Positions 1-8,375 are shown, counted from the stretch's first letter. The stretch is 17,027 nucleotides of DNA from Thauera aromatica_A (GCF_023093595.1 NZ_JALLIK010000067.1:1-17027); one strand, 5' to 3'. Numbers and translations: made by a program. Notes: a model not told the origin generated them from the letters alone.

Positions 1-179
1 CGACTGAGCCCGACTCCCGCATAGATACACGGCCGTTTCCGGTGCCTCGCCGGACGCCTTGTGCTGCGCGCCTTGCGGCGGGACGTGTTACTTGGTGGTG
101 TCAAAGTCAGGTCTCATCGCATGTCGGTTACTCGGCTTGCGGAAATCAAATGCTTCTCAGGCTCTGAGTGGTCACGATG
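1..179. other. Left-edge stretch downstream of the hybrid kinase, no gene recognised
   Basis: I see no credible coding sequence, RNA gene or repeat here. Open frames that run through it continue antisense into the kinase gene and give low-complexity Arg/Ala-rich translations typical of shadows in GC-rich DNA. The only structure seen is a small hairpin at 156-168 (CTCAG, 3-base loop, CTGAG) just past the kinase stop codon. It is followed on the minus strand by a T-rich but interrupted stretch, so it is at best a weak terminator. Confidence 0.5.
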
Positions 180-3100
180 TCAGCTTGCTCCGTGCTGGGT
201 ATCTGGTAAATGCGCATCCGGAGCCGGGCCTGGATTGCCGAGTTCGTTCAGTCCGTTCAGGGCACCGGCAAAATCCAGCTGCTCGATCGCTTCGTCGATG
301 GCCGACAGCGCCGTGGGCGACAATGCGCCACGGAGGCCGGGCCTGAGCTGCTGGTAATAGGTCACCGCTGCGAACCGCTGGTTGAAAAGGGCTTCCCGCA
401 GCTGGGCCAGCGCCTGCAGATCGAGCTCGACGGCGGCTTCGTCGGGCTGCGCATCCAGGGCTTCGGCCAGCAGCGGGGTGGCGGACTGCGCCAGTGCGCA
501 AAAATCCTCGCTCAGCCGAAGCAGTGTGGCCTTGAACTCGGCCGTCATCTCTGGCGCCTGATCTGCCTCCATCAGCCAGGTTTCCACCGACTTGGCGCCC
601 TGGTAGATCGTCGTTGCACCGATCAGGCCCGCATTGCCTGCCACGCCATGCATGCGTACCCGCAAGGCCTGTCTTTGCTCAAAATCGGTGGGCAGCGGTA
701 TCGGCTGCGCGAGATCCTTCTGTTCGTGCACAAAGCGCTTGAGCAGCTTGATGAACAGCTCCAGATCGTCCTGGGTGCGAATGCGAGCGCTGGCACTGTC
801 GATGTGGGTGATCTCCGGCCATTGCCCGGCAGGCCTTGCTGGCTCTTGCTGCATTTCCTCGATGTGCGCTTCGCTGGCCGGCGCCAGCGGCAGCAAGGCG
901 CCTCGATGGCGGAGGATGGATTCGCGGATGACCTGAACCAGCCTGGGAGGATCGACGGGTTTGGTCAGGAACTCCTCCATGCCGGACAGCAACGCGCGGG
1001 CGCGTTCATTGGCAGTGACGCCGGCGGTCAGCGCGATCACCGGCACATGGTTCAGATGCAGCTCACGCCGGATCCTGACGGTGGTTTCGCAACCATCGAG
1101 GTCCGGCATCTGGATGTCCATCAGGATGCAGTCATAAGCTTCGGGGTTAGACCGGATGCGATCGAGCGCCTGCTGGCCGCCCTCGCACAGCGTCACCACC
1201 GCGCCCTCACGCTGCAGGATGCGCTCGAGCACGGTGAGATTCATGCGACTGTCGTCCACAGCCAGGATGCGGACTGAAGGCAACCGTCCCGCCGGCTTGC
1301 TGCCGGTGCCAGCGGCAGGGCTGGTTTCGGGCCGTTCTGCAATCACCAGGGTGGGCGCCTTGCCCGGCTCCACCCCTCCCGCCAATGTGGGTGAGGTTTC
1401 GGTTACATCCGCATCGCCGGCCAGCCCGAAGGGCAGCTCCAGCCAGAACGAAGACCCCTCGCCCGGCGTGCTGGTGATGCCGACCTCGCCACCGAGCAGA
1501 TCGGCCAGCCGCCTGACGATGCTCAGTCCCAGCCCGGTGCCACCGTATCGGCGCGCAATGGTCTGGTCGGCCTGCACGAAAGGCGTGAACAGCCGCTCGA
1601 TCTGCTCGGGCGTCATGCCGATGCCGGTGTCGGTGATGCTGAAACGCAGCCACAGCTCACGGGCGGAGGGCTGGCGTGGCTCGACCCGCTCGATCTTCAG
1701 TGACACCTGCCCGTGCTCGGTGAACTTGATCGCGTTGTCCAGCAGGTTGATCAGGCACTGGCTCAGACAATTGGCATCGCCGAGCAGGCGCAGTACGCCG
1801 GTATCGGTCAAATCGTCGATCAGCAGCCGGATGCCCTTTCTGTCGGCCATCGGCATGAACAGCATGCGCAGCCTGTCGATCACCGTGCCCAGCGAGAACA
1901 CGAAGCGGTCGAGCACCAGCTCACCGGCCTCGAGCTTGGAAAAATCGAGGATGTTGTTGATCAGCGCGAGCAGATACTTGCTCGAGGATTCGATGGCCTC
2001 GATGTCCTTGCGCTGGGTCTGATCGAGATTACCGTGGCTCAACAGATAAGTCGTGCCGATGATCGCGTTGAGCGGCGTGCGGATTTCATGGCTCATCGTG
2101 GCCAGGAACTGGCTCTTGAACTGGCTGATCTCCTCGGCATGCAGCAGTGCCAGATGCAGGTCCGTCACATCGAAAAGCCAGCCCAGCATCATGGGCCTGT
2201 CCTGATAATTGAAGGGCATGTACGAAGCCAGGCACCAGGCCGTCCGGTGGCCGGATGCGGCTGGCAGGCGGAGCTCCACCAACCGGTTCAGGATGACATG
2301 CCCCTGCGCCACCGCGTGGTTGACCGCATCCCATTCGGCAGGGTTGGCATAAAACTGGCGAACCGCCAGGCCGGTCGAGCCTTCCTCGCCGGACTGGACC
2401 AGCTCGGTGAAGGCCCGGTTGCGGAAGATCACCCGCCCTTCGTCCAGGCTGGAAATACGCACCGCCACCGGCGCGCTCTCCAGTACGGAAAGCAGCGTTT
2501 CCTGCTCGCTACGGATCGCGCTGTAATCGAGTAACGCCAGCCGCGCCTCGCAGTCACCCTGCGCATCCCGGATCACCGATGCGGACACCAGCACCGGAAC
2601 CCGGTGGCCGTCGCGACTATGAAGCTCGGCCATCATTTCGGGCAGCGTGCGTCCGGTTTCCAGTTCCGCGCAATGCCGTTCGAGCGCATCCAGCAGATCG
2701 TTGCTCAGGAGCCGGTTCGCCGGGCGACCGATGATCTCGTCGCGAGCATAAGCGGCCCAGACCAGCGCAGTGTCGTTGATGCGGGTCACCTGCCTTGCCT
2801 TGTCGATCGACAGGTAGCCGCATGGCGCCTCGTTGTACAGGTTTTCCAGCTCGCGGGCCTGCTGCCAGCGCGCTTCCTCGGCCTGTTTGAGTTCGGTGAC
2901 ATCCATCGCCAACGCATAGAAACCGAGTACACGCCCATCCTGCCGATCCGGCAGGTAATTCATCCAGATGTGCATGACGCCGCCACCGGGCCGAGGCATC
3001 GCCCATTCGAAGAGCTGCGGCTCACCGGCCAGCACCTTTTGAACATAGCCCTGATTGATGGCCGTCAGTTGCCGGATGCGCTCCTCGCTGACGCCGAGCC

Positions 3101-4283
3101 GGTGCGGGATCAACAGGTCCTGCATCCGCATGCCGTCGAGGTCCTGCGATCCGAGCTGCCAGCCCTGCCGGAAGGCCTGATTGGCAAAACGGTTGCGCAG
3201 CTCGGCGTCCCAGTAACTGATCCGGCTGGGCAGGGCATCGGTCACCGTCTTCAGGAAGCGCTCACGGTCGGACAGGGTGCGGGTACGCTCGAGCACCTGC
3301 TGCTCCAGCGTCTGACTTTGGCGCTCCAGGCGTCTGGCCCCCCAGACCAGCACGAACATCAGCGTGGCGGCCAGTGCTGCCAACATGCCGGCGCTCGAAC
3401 GCCACCGGGTGCCGAAGTCGGTGCTCGCCCGTCCGACCCCCATCCAGAAGGGGGAATGATCGAAACGCAGGAAGGCGTACACACGCTCGACGCCGTCGAT
3501 CGGCGCCACGGCTTTGTACACATGGTGGGTGGCATCCGGCCGGGCCGCCATCAGGTCCAGTATGGTCTGTGAAACCTTGCGGTTGCCCGGACCGCTACCG
3601 GGCTCGGCCAGTTGCGGCACGCGCGCGACCAGGGCCATGTCCGCCGAGCGCAGATGCAGCGCACCGCGGGGCCCCACATCGGCCTTGGCGAGCAGTTCCT
3701 CGATGGTCGACACACGGTAAACCACGAACACCAGACCGATGAACCGCCCGTCATCATCCTGCAGTCGCCTGGCCAGCACGATGACCCATTGCCGATCCAG
3801 TTTCAGCTGCAGGGGCTCGCTGAACAACAGACCCTGAGCGCCGTCGCGGGCCTGCTGGAAGTAGCGGCGATCCGAAAGGCGGGTATGTTGGGTATCGCTG
3901 TCGTAGGCCGTGTTGAAGAACACCACGCCCTCCGCATCGCTGATGCCGACCCGGTCCACGAAGCGATGGCCGACCAGCTCCAGCTCCAGCTTCAAGTCGC
4001 GGGTCAGTGCCTCGACCGCCTGCGGCCCTTTTGCGACGGCCTGCCGGTAACGCATGGCGGTGCTGCGCAGGAAGGCATCGGTGTGGTCGAAGGAGCTCTC
4101 GATTTCATGCGCCACCAGCCTGGCGAGGTTGAGCACCGAGGTCTCGGCCAGTTCATGGCTGGCCTTGCGCTCGCTCCAGATGATCGAGAGGGTCAGCGCG
4201 AAGATCAGCATGCCGGCCAGCCAGGCCAGCTTACCCAGAAAGCCCCGACTCGCTGCCAGCTGGATGGGTGTATTCACGGACAT
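180..4283 (-). CDS. Hybrid sensor histidine kinase (Cache-PAS-PAS-PAS-HisKA-HATPase-REC-HPt)
   Basis: This 1367-residue inner-membrane sensor kinase should autophosphorylate and pass phosphate through its own receiver and HPt domains. Membrane segments lie near residues 13-35 and 296-316 and enclose a periplasmic Cache-like sensor. A coiled coil (about 318-345) and three PAS domains (about 345-465, 478-588, 592-705) follow. The H-box SHEIRTPLNA gives phosphoacceptor His732. The N box (LLDNAIKF, about 850), DTGIGM (about 884) and GGTGLGLSIV (about 913) form the ATPase. The receiver has VDDS, Asp1056 in LMDIQMPD and a Lys in LTKPVD. His1212 in MHGVAGNAG is the HPt site, and a helical tail follows. 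All key residues are present, so the tripartite relay looks complete. It starts 27 bases after the cyclase gene, suggesting one operon with that regulator as a likely phosphate target (inference). The ligand is unknown. Confidence 0.93.
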   Translation of the reverse strand: MSVNTPIQLAASRGFLGKLAWLAGMLIFALTLSIIWSERKASHELAETSVLNLARLVAHEIESSFDHTDAFLRSTAMRYRQAVAKGPQAVEALTRDLKLELELVGHRFVDRVGISDAEGVVFFNTAYDSDTQHTRLSDRRYFQQARDGAQGLLFSEPLQLKLDRQWVIVLARRLQDDDGRFIGLVFVVYRVSTIEELLAKADVGPRGALHLRSADMALVARVPQLAEPGSGPGNRKVSQTILDLMAARPDATHHVYKAVAPIDGVERVYAFLRFDHSPFWMGVGRASTDFGTRWRSSAGMLAALAATLMFVLVWGARRLERQSQTLEQQVLERTRTLSDRERFLKTVTDALPSRISYWDAELRNRFANQAFRQGWQLGSQDLDGMRMQDLLIPHRLGVSEERIRQLTAINQGYVQKVLAGEPQLFEWAMPRPGGGVMHIWMNYLPDRQDGRVLGFYALAMDVTELKQAEEARWQQARELENLYNEAPCGYLSIDKARQVTRINDTALVWAAYARDEIIGRPANRLLSNDLLDALERHCAELETGRTLPEMMAELHSRDGHRVPVLVSASVIRDAQGDCEARLALLDYSAIRSEQETLLSVLESAPVAVRISSLDEGRVIFRNRAFTELVQSGEEGSTGLAVRQFYANPAEWDAVNHAVAQGHVILNRLVELRLPAASGHRTAWCLASYMPFNYQDRPMMLGWLFDVTDLHLALLHAEEISQFKSQFLATMSHEIRTPLNAIIGTTYLLSHGNLDQTQRKDIEAIESSSKYLLALINNILDFSKLEAGELVLDRFVFSLGTVIDRLRMLFMPMADRKGIRLLIDDLTDTGVLRLLGDANCLSQCLINLLDNAIKFTEHGQVSLKIERVEPRQPSARELWLRFSITDTGIGMTPEQIERLFTPFVQADQTIARRYGGTGLGLSIVRRLADLLGGEVGITSTPGEGSSFWLELPFGLAGDADVTETSPTLAGGVEPGKAPTLVIAERPETSPAAGTGSKPAGRLPSVRILAVDDSRMNLTVLERILQREGAVVTLCEGGQQALDRIRSNPEAYDCILMDIQMPDLDGCETTVRIRRELHLNHVPVIALTAGVTANERARALLSGMEEFLTKPVDPPRLVQVIRESILRHRGALLPLAPASEAHIEEMQQEPARPAGQWPEITHIDSASARIRTQDDLELFIKLLKRFVHEQKDLAQPIPLPTDFEQRQALRVRMHGVAGNAGLIGATTIYQGAKSVETWLMEADQAPEMTAEFKATLLRLSEDFCALAQSATPLLAEALDAQPDEAAVELDLQALAQLREALFNQRFAAVTYYQQLRPGLRGALSPTALSAIDEAIEQLDFAGALNGLNELGNPGPAPDAHLPDTQHGAS

Positions 4284-4310
4284 GGATGCCCCAAGGAAAA
4301 AACCGGACGG

Positions 4311-5207
4311 TCAGCCTGCCCGGCAAACCCGGTTTCTCCCCGTCTTTTTGGCCTGGTAAAGGCAATCGTCGGCGAGCTTGAGCAAATCTGCCGGGGCGGC
4401 ATCCTCGAACCCGACGGCACAGGCCACGCCGATACTGGCCGTCACGACCCGAGCCGTGCTGGATGCACCATGCTCGATGCCCAGGGCCTGGATGGATTCA
4501 CGAATGCGCTCGGCAATCTGACAGGCATCCTCGATCCGGGTGTTCGGCAACACGCAGACGAACTCCTCGCCCCCATAGCGTGCGGCCATGTCGCGACCAC
4601 GGCGCATCTTCGACCGAATGATGTCGCCCACCGCCACCAGGCAGACATCACTCGCCTGATGGCCGTAGGTGTCGTTGAACAGCTTGAAATGATCGACATC
4701 CATCAGCAGCAACGACAAGGGCTCGTGCTCGCGCTTGCAGGCGCGCCATTCCTTGTCCAGACGATCATCGAAATACTTGCGGTTGAACAGTCCGGTGAGT
4801 CCGTCACGGATGGCCAGTGTCTTGAATGTACTGAGGTACTGCCGGAGCTGGACATGGGTTTTCACCCGCGCCCGCAGCACCGTCGGATTGAACGGTTTGG
4901 ACACGAAATCCGAACCACCCATTTCAAAACAGCGGATCTCGTCTTCCGGCTGGCTGAGTGCGGTCAGGAAGATGATCGGCACGTCCTCGAAACCTTCCAG
5001 CTGCTTGAGCCGCTGGCAGGTTTCGTAGCCGTCGAGCCCCGGCATCATCACATCGAGCAGGATCAGATCCGGGCGCAGCTGGTCGGCGAGTTCCAGCGCC
5101 TGCTCGCCCGACGTGGCCACCCGCACGTCGTAGCCATCCGCAAGGATCGCCGCAATGGCTGCCAGGTTTGCGGGGCTGTCGTCCACCGTGAGTATGGTCG
5201 GGGTCAT
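4311..5207 (-). CDS. Response regulator diguanylate cyclase (REC-GGDEF)
   Basis: This 298-residue cytoplasmic protein would make cyclic-di-GMP from two GTP when its receiver is phosphorylated. The receiver (about 4-120) has the acidic pair Asp9-Asp10, phosphoacceptor Asp52 in LLDVMMPGLDG, Thr82 and Lys104 in SKPF. The GGDEF domain (about 130-295) has the DGLTGLFNR entry motif at 135-143, metal-binding DVDHFK at 170-175 and the active-site GGEEF at 212-216. An RxxD inhibitory site (Arg203 to Asp206) lies five residues before GGEEF, so product feedback inhibition is expected. The architecture matches WspR/PleD-like cyclases, without an extra receiver. The gene leads the operon with the hybrid kinase. 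Its upstream region carries the operator and -10 shared with the exosortase operon. Shine-Dalgarno pairing ahead of this ATG is poor, and a 7-bp hairpin lies in the leader. Confidence 0.94.
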   Translation of the reverse strand: MTPTILTVDDSPANLAAIAAILADGYDVRVATSGEQALELADQLRPDLILLDVMMPGLDGYETCQRLKQLEGFEDVPIIFLTALSQPEDEIRCFEMGGSDFVSKPFNPTVLRARVKTHVQLRQYLSTFKTLAIRDGLTGLFNRKYFDDRLDKEWRACKREHEPLSLLLMDVDHFKLFNDTYGHQASDVCLVAVGDIIRSKMRRGRDMAARYGGEEFVCVLPNTRIEDACQIAERIRESIQALGIEHGASSTARVVTASIGVACAVGFEDAAPADLLKLADDCLYQAKKTGRNRVCRAG

Positions 5208-5231
5208 GGGCTGTATCGGGGAGATGTTGCA

Positions 5232-5253
5232 GCATGCCGCACACAGGGCATGC
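5232..5253 (-). other. Leader hairpin ahead of the cyclase gene
   Basis: GCATGCC (5232-5238) and GGCATGC (5247-5253) form a perfect 7-bp stem with an 8-base loop. It would lie in the 5' leader of the cyclase mRNA, ending about 25 bases before the start codon. The stem is there in the sequence. A role in translation control, or as a DNA-binding palindrome (GGCATGCC is itself palindromic), is only a guess. Confidence 0.4.
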
Positions 5254-5279
5254 CTGGCGAGTTTCAGGAGATATGCCGC

Positions 5280-5323
5280 ATGTTACCGGCCGGCACCCAT
5301 CAGTTGTGTCAGCACTGTGTCAA
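5280..5323 (-). promoter_or_regulatory. Predicted operator and promoter of the cyclase/kinase operon (copy 1 of the shared motif)
   Basis: On the minus strand, TTGACACAGTGCTGACACAA begins at 5323 and the 17-base core CACAGTGCTGACACAAC ends at 5303. The core is followed by 17 bases and then TAACAT at 5285-5280. The operator contains TGACACA twice as a direct repeat with an 11-base period, about one helical turn. It sits where the -35 element should be, and no good -35 hexamer is present. That suggests an activator-dependent promoter, or an alternative sigma factor. The same 17-mer, spacing and TAACAT recur before the PEP-CTERM gene at 8402-8445. The predicted transcription start is near 5273, about 66 bases before the cyclase ATG. 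Confidence 0.65.
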
Positions 5324-5328
5324 GTATC

Positions 5329-6903
5329 TCAATCGCTGCGCCGTGCCAGGCCCAGCCTGTCCAGCCCGGCCTCCTCCATGGCGGCGACGAAGTCGGCCTG
5401 CAGGGCGAAGGCCTGGTCGGTGCGGGTGCTGAGGCTGGAAACCCGTATCAGGGTGCCGTCGGGCACCTCGCCGGACAGGCCGCTACGCATCTGCGCCCAT
5501 TTACGCCGCCAGCCCGGCAGGGCGGGCCGCTTGCCGATGGTCATCCAGTAGGTGATCGGTTCGACCCGCTCATGACGCACCGCCACCAGCCTGCGCACGT
5601 TGAGCAGCTGCCCGCCGAGCGCCAGCGGCACATCCCGGCTGTCGAGCAGCTCGAAGCCCTGGGCCTGATAGCAGTACTCGGGCCGGTGGGCCTGCAGTTC
5701 GTCGCCCATCTGCCGCCCGCCATAGGCGATCGACAGCATGATCCGCTCGCCGGCCGGGTTGATGTAAGTGCGCGCCAGGGTCTGGCTGTACAGCCGCTGG
5801 ACGCTGGCCTGGGTGTTGGGCTCGACCAGCAGGATGTCGGCGCGGGCGTCATGCCGCCAGTGACCCAGGGTTTCGGGCACCAGCTGGCTCAGCGGCGGCA
5901 TCGGGTCGAGCTGGGCCTGCAGCCGGTCGGGGGTCAGGAAGCGTGCCAGGCCGGCGGTCAACAGCAGCACGACGGCCAGCCCGGCGCTGCGCCGCCAGGA
6001 CAGCCCACGACCCGGATGGGCAGCGGGGACCGCAGGCAGCGAGATGACCGGCGCCAGATGATGGCGCGGCCCGATCCAGCCCAGCAGCGCATCCAGCGCC
6101 AGCAGCGACAGGAAGCCGGTGGCGAACAGCATCACGCCGGCCAGGTCGTGCCAGTACGACTGGCCCACCGCATCGCCGAAGTAGTAGGTGAGCAGCATCA
6201 GGATGAACACCCGCACGCCATTGGCCAGCAGCGCCAGCGGCAGCAGCGCCAGCCCCATCACCACCCGGTGCCAGGCGGGACGCGGACCGGTCAGATGCAG
6301 GTAGAGCAGCCCGAGCGCCACCAGGAAGATCAGCGAGTTCAGGCCGGAACAGGCATCGGCGACCAGCAGCTGGTAGGGGCCGATGGCCAGCACCACGCCG
6401 CTGCGGGCAACCGGATAGCCCAGCGCGTACAGCACCGCCTCGGTGCCCTGCGAGACCCACAGCTTCATCGGGCTGGTCAGCCGGTCGACCAGCCAGCCGG
6501 GATAAGGCAGGGACAGCGACCAGAACACCAGCGGAAAACGCAGCTGGCGCAGCGCCTGCAGGCCGCCGGTCCAGGCGATGGCGCCGGCCATCAGCAGGAT
6601 GCAGCCGCTCACCGTGATCAGCTCGACCTTCTGCGAATGACCCACCGCATAGGCCGACCCGCCCAGCATCAGCAGCACGCTGCCCAGCAGCGTGCCGGCC
6701 GGGCAGGAGGCCGACCAGTCCACCCGCCGGCCACGGTGAACCAGCAGCAGCACGGTGACTGCCAGCAACCAGGGCGCATAGGCGTTGTCGGCATAGATCC
6801 ACTGGCGCTGGGCCAGGTCGCCGACCGCCAGCCCGAGCAGGACCAGCAGCACCAGCCCCGGCAGCGCAAGGCGAACGGGCGTGGCGGAAAGCAGCTGCCT
6901 CAT
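5329..6903 (-). CDS. Exosortase with fused EpsI domain (XrtA/XrtB type)
   Basis: This 524-residue polytopic inner-membrane protein should cut PEP-CTERM proteins near their C-terminal Pro-Glu-Pro and pass them on for export. The first half (about 1-285) is a multi-helix exosortase with the expected catalytic triad: Cys185 in ADACSGLNS, Arg231 in ANGVRVF and His252 in YWHDLAGVM. After a membrane anchor near residue 300 comes an EpsI domain, marked by HRPEYCYQAQGF (about 402-413) and a YWMTIGK segment. ADACSGLN rather than EACSG suggests the betaproteobacterial XrtB branch, but I cannot separate XrtA from XrtB by eye. The start at 6903 was chosen because its ATG overlaps the epsD stop (ATGA), implying translational coupling. 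A start at 7041 would add a Pro/Arg-rich shadow of epsD. The substrate is probably the PEP-CTERM protein encoded first in the operon. Confidence 0.92.
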   Translation of the reverse strand: MRQLLSATPVRLALPGLVLLVLLGLAVGDLAQRQWIYADNAYAPWLLAVTVLLLVHRGRRVDWSASCPAGTLLGSVLLMLGGSAYAVGHSQKVELITVSGCILLMAGAIAWTGGLQALRQLRFPLVFWSLSLPYPGWLVDRLTSPMKLWVSQGTEAVLYALGYPVARSGVVLAIGPYQLLVADACSGLNSLIFLVALGLLYLHLTGPRPAWHRVVMGLALLPLALLANGVRVFILMLLTYYFGDAVGQSYWHDLAGVMLFATGFLSLLALDALLGWIGPRHHLAPVISLPAVPAAHPGRGLSWRRSAGLAVVLLLTAGLARFLTPDRLQAQLDPMPPLSQLVPETLGHWRHDARADILLVEPNTQASVQRLYSQTLARTYINPAGERIMLSIAYGGRQMGDELQAHRPEYCYQAQGFELLDSRDVPLALGGQLLNVRRLVAVRHERVEPITYWMTIGKRPALPGWRRKWAQMRSGLSGEVPDGTLIRVSSLSTRTDQAFALQADFVAAMEEAGLDRLGLARRSD

Positions 6904-7742
6904 GGCCGCTCGGGGCCGGCCGGCAGTGCGTTCCGGTGTATGCGGGACTGCTGGCGCAGGCTGGAGAAGGTCTTGCGCAGATGGGCGCGGGCCTGTTCCT
7001 GAGCCAGGTGGGCGCGGATCAGGGGCGTCGCGCGTGCCCACGAGAAAGGTGCGGATTCGGTCGACACCACTTCGTACAGGATCAGCGCGGCGGGGGTCTC
7101 GAAGGTGACGGTCTGGCCGGGCTGCAGCTGGACGAGGCGATCGATCACATCCAGCGGGAGTTCCTCGGCGGGACGCATGACCGACTGCTCGGTATGGCCG
7201 ACCTGCTTCTGGCGCAGCCAGCCCAGGGTGTCGGCCATCGGCTGGGGCTTTTCGAGCCGGATCTTGAGTTCGGCCAGCAGCGGCGTGCCGACCGGCACGG
7301 TGACTTCGCGCAGCCGGTAGATCCGCCGCTCGGCGAACAGGCCGGGGTGGTCACGGTAGAAGCTGGCCACCTGCTCGTCGGTGGGTTCGGGCAGCTGGCG
7401 GGCCATTTCCGCCGCATAGGCGGTGGCCAGCGTCTCGAGCCGCATTTCCTCGAGCCGCATCATCACGTCGGGCCGCCGGTCCAGCCCCAGCGCCAGCGCC
7501 TGCTGCACCGCCAGCTGGCGGTCGATCATGGTGTCGAGCATCGACTCGCGGGTGTTGGCGGCGACGCGGTTGCGGGTGTTGGTGATCGCGAAGTTGAGCT
7601 GGTGAATCGAGATTTCGTCGTCATTGACCCTGGCGACGACCTGCCCCTCGGGCAGCGCATCGGACTTGCAGCCGTACTGCGTGATGCTCAGGGCCAGCAG
7701 CACGGCGCCGAGGCCCCATGCACGAAGGGTCGACATGCCCAT
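6900..7742 (-). CDS. epsD: EpsD-family peptidyl-prolyl cis-trans isomerase
   Basis: This 280-residue exported protein resembles the EpsD branch of SurA/PpiC-type foldases found beside exosortases in EPS loci. It has a signal sequence (about 5-24) ending at Cys25. The residues before that Cys (Gln-Tyr-Gly) are a poor lipobox, so lipid anchoring is likely for the family but not certain here. A SurA_N-like helical region (about 36-120) includes RVNDDEISIHQLNFAI, the usual opening of such chaperones. A parvulin-like region (about 120-225) and a charged helix follow. The classical parvulin active-site residues are not obvious, so it may act mainly as a chaperone. It begins 21 bases after the PEP-CTERM gene and overlaps the exosortase start by ATGA. 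A second in-frame ATG at 7736 is an alternative start. I infer that it helps the PEP-CTERM substrate or EPS export proteins to fold. Confidence 0.82.
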   Translation of the reverse strand: MGMSTLRAWGLGAVLLALSITQYGCKSDALPEGQVVARVNDDEISIHQLNFAITNTRNRVAANTRESMLDTMIDRQLAVQQALALGLDRRPDVMMRLEEMRLETLATAYAAEMARQLPEPTDEQVASFYRDHPGLFAERRIYRLREVTVPVGTPLLAELKIRLEKPQPMADTLGWLRQKQVGHTEQSVMRPAEELPLDVIDRLVQLQPGQTVTFETPAALILYEVVSTESAPFSWARATPLIRAHLAQEQARAHLRKTFSSLRQQSRIHRNALPAGPERP

Positions 7743-7763
7743 CCCGGGAACCGGCCGTGCCGC

Positions 7764-8375
7764 TCAGGCCGCCAGCCGACCAGCCGGCATCGGCGGGCCG
7801 GGCTGACGCTGGCGATGGCGCCACACCCCGAAGGCCAACAGGCAGGCGCCGGTCAGCATCAGCGCCCATTCGCCGGGCTCGGGCACCGCCGACACGAAGC
7901 CGGACACCACTGCACCCCCTGTCGAGTTGAAGGTGATGGTCCCGGCATAGCTGACGTCGTTGCCCGAGCCCATGCCGGTGCCCTTGACCTGGAAGTTGTA
8001 ATCGCCCGAGGCCAGGATCGCCGAGCCGCCATCGCTGACCAGCGAGCCGTTGGCCTCGTAGATGGCGTAATTGACGGTCGCATTGCCGCAGCCGCTGGTG
8101 CAGTTGTCGTAGGAAACCACCACCTCGTAGGTGGTGCCGGTCGACGAGACCAGCGTGAACAGATACTGGTCGGTGAAGTTCTTGGTCAGATCCTGGTTGG
8201 CGACGGTCATGGTGACCACTTCGTCGAGCGGAATCACCCCCCATTCGGTCGTGGAGGTTTGTGCATGCGCGAGGCCGGCGCATGCCAGCCACAGGCACAG
8301 CGCGGTTTTCAGCCGCTGCAGGCAGTACGAGAACCATCCCTGCCCGGACGTCGCTGCCTGATCGAGTGTATGCAT
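7764..8375 (-). CDS. PEP-CTERM sorting-signal protein, FxDxF-like
   Basis: This small secreted protein of 203 residues is the probable exosortase substrate. It has a signal peptide with a long n-region and likely cleavage after Ala38 (AHA-QT). A beta-rich, Gly/Ser/Thr-rich body carries FTDQYLF at 67-73, close to the FxDxF pattern of a known PEP-CTERM family. The sorting signal is classical: VPEP at 164-167, a hydrophobic helix (169-185) and the basic run RHRQR (186-190). Two features are unusual. A 13-residue Pro/Gly tail follows the basic run, where most members stop. Two Cys residues at 92 and 96 (NCTSGC) could form a disulphide. A strong ribosome site (GGGGGAGGG) precedes the ATG. It leads the operon with epsD and the exosortase. 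I infer a surface or matrix protein handled together with the polysaccharide. Confidence 0.9.
   Translation of the reverse strand: MHTLDQAATSGQGWFSYCLQRLKTALCLWLACAGLAHAQTSTTEWGVIPLDEVVTMTVANQDLTKNFTDQYLFTLVSSTGTTYEVVVSYDNCTSGCGNATVNYAIYEANGSLVSDGGSAILASGDYNFQVKGTGMGSGNDVSYAGTITFNSTGGAVVSGFVSAVPEPGEWALMLTGACLLAFGVWRHRQRQPGPPMPAGRLAA

Noticed and set aside
1..170. A C-terminal fragment of a plus-strand gene entering from the left edge
   Set aside because: The only frame open from the edge to 168 gives a Cys/Arg-rich peptide with no recognisable pattern.
210..1277. Plus-strand open frame of 355 codons opposite the kinase
   Set aside because: Antisense shadow of the kinase receiver and HPt region, with no domain of its own.
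5155..7002. Long plus-strand open frame (615 codons) opposite the exosortase gene
   Set aside because: Its translation is Gln/His/Gly/Arg-rich with no recognisable domain, and it is antisense to a gene with a clear catalytic triad; an artefact of GC-rich codon use.
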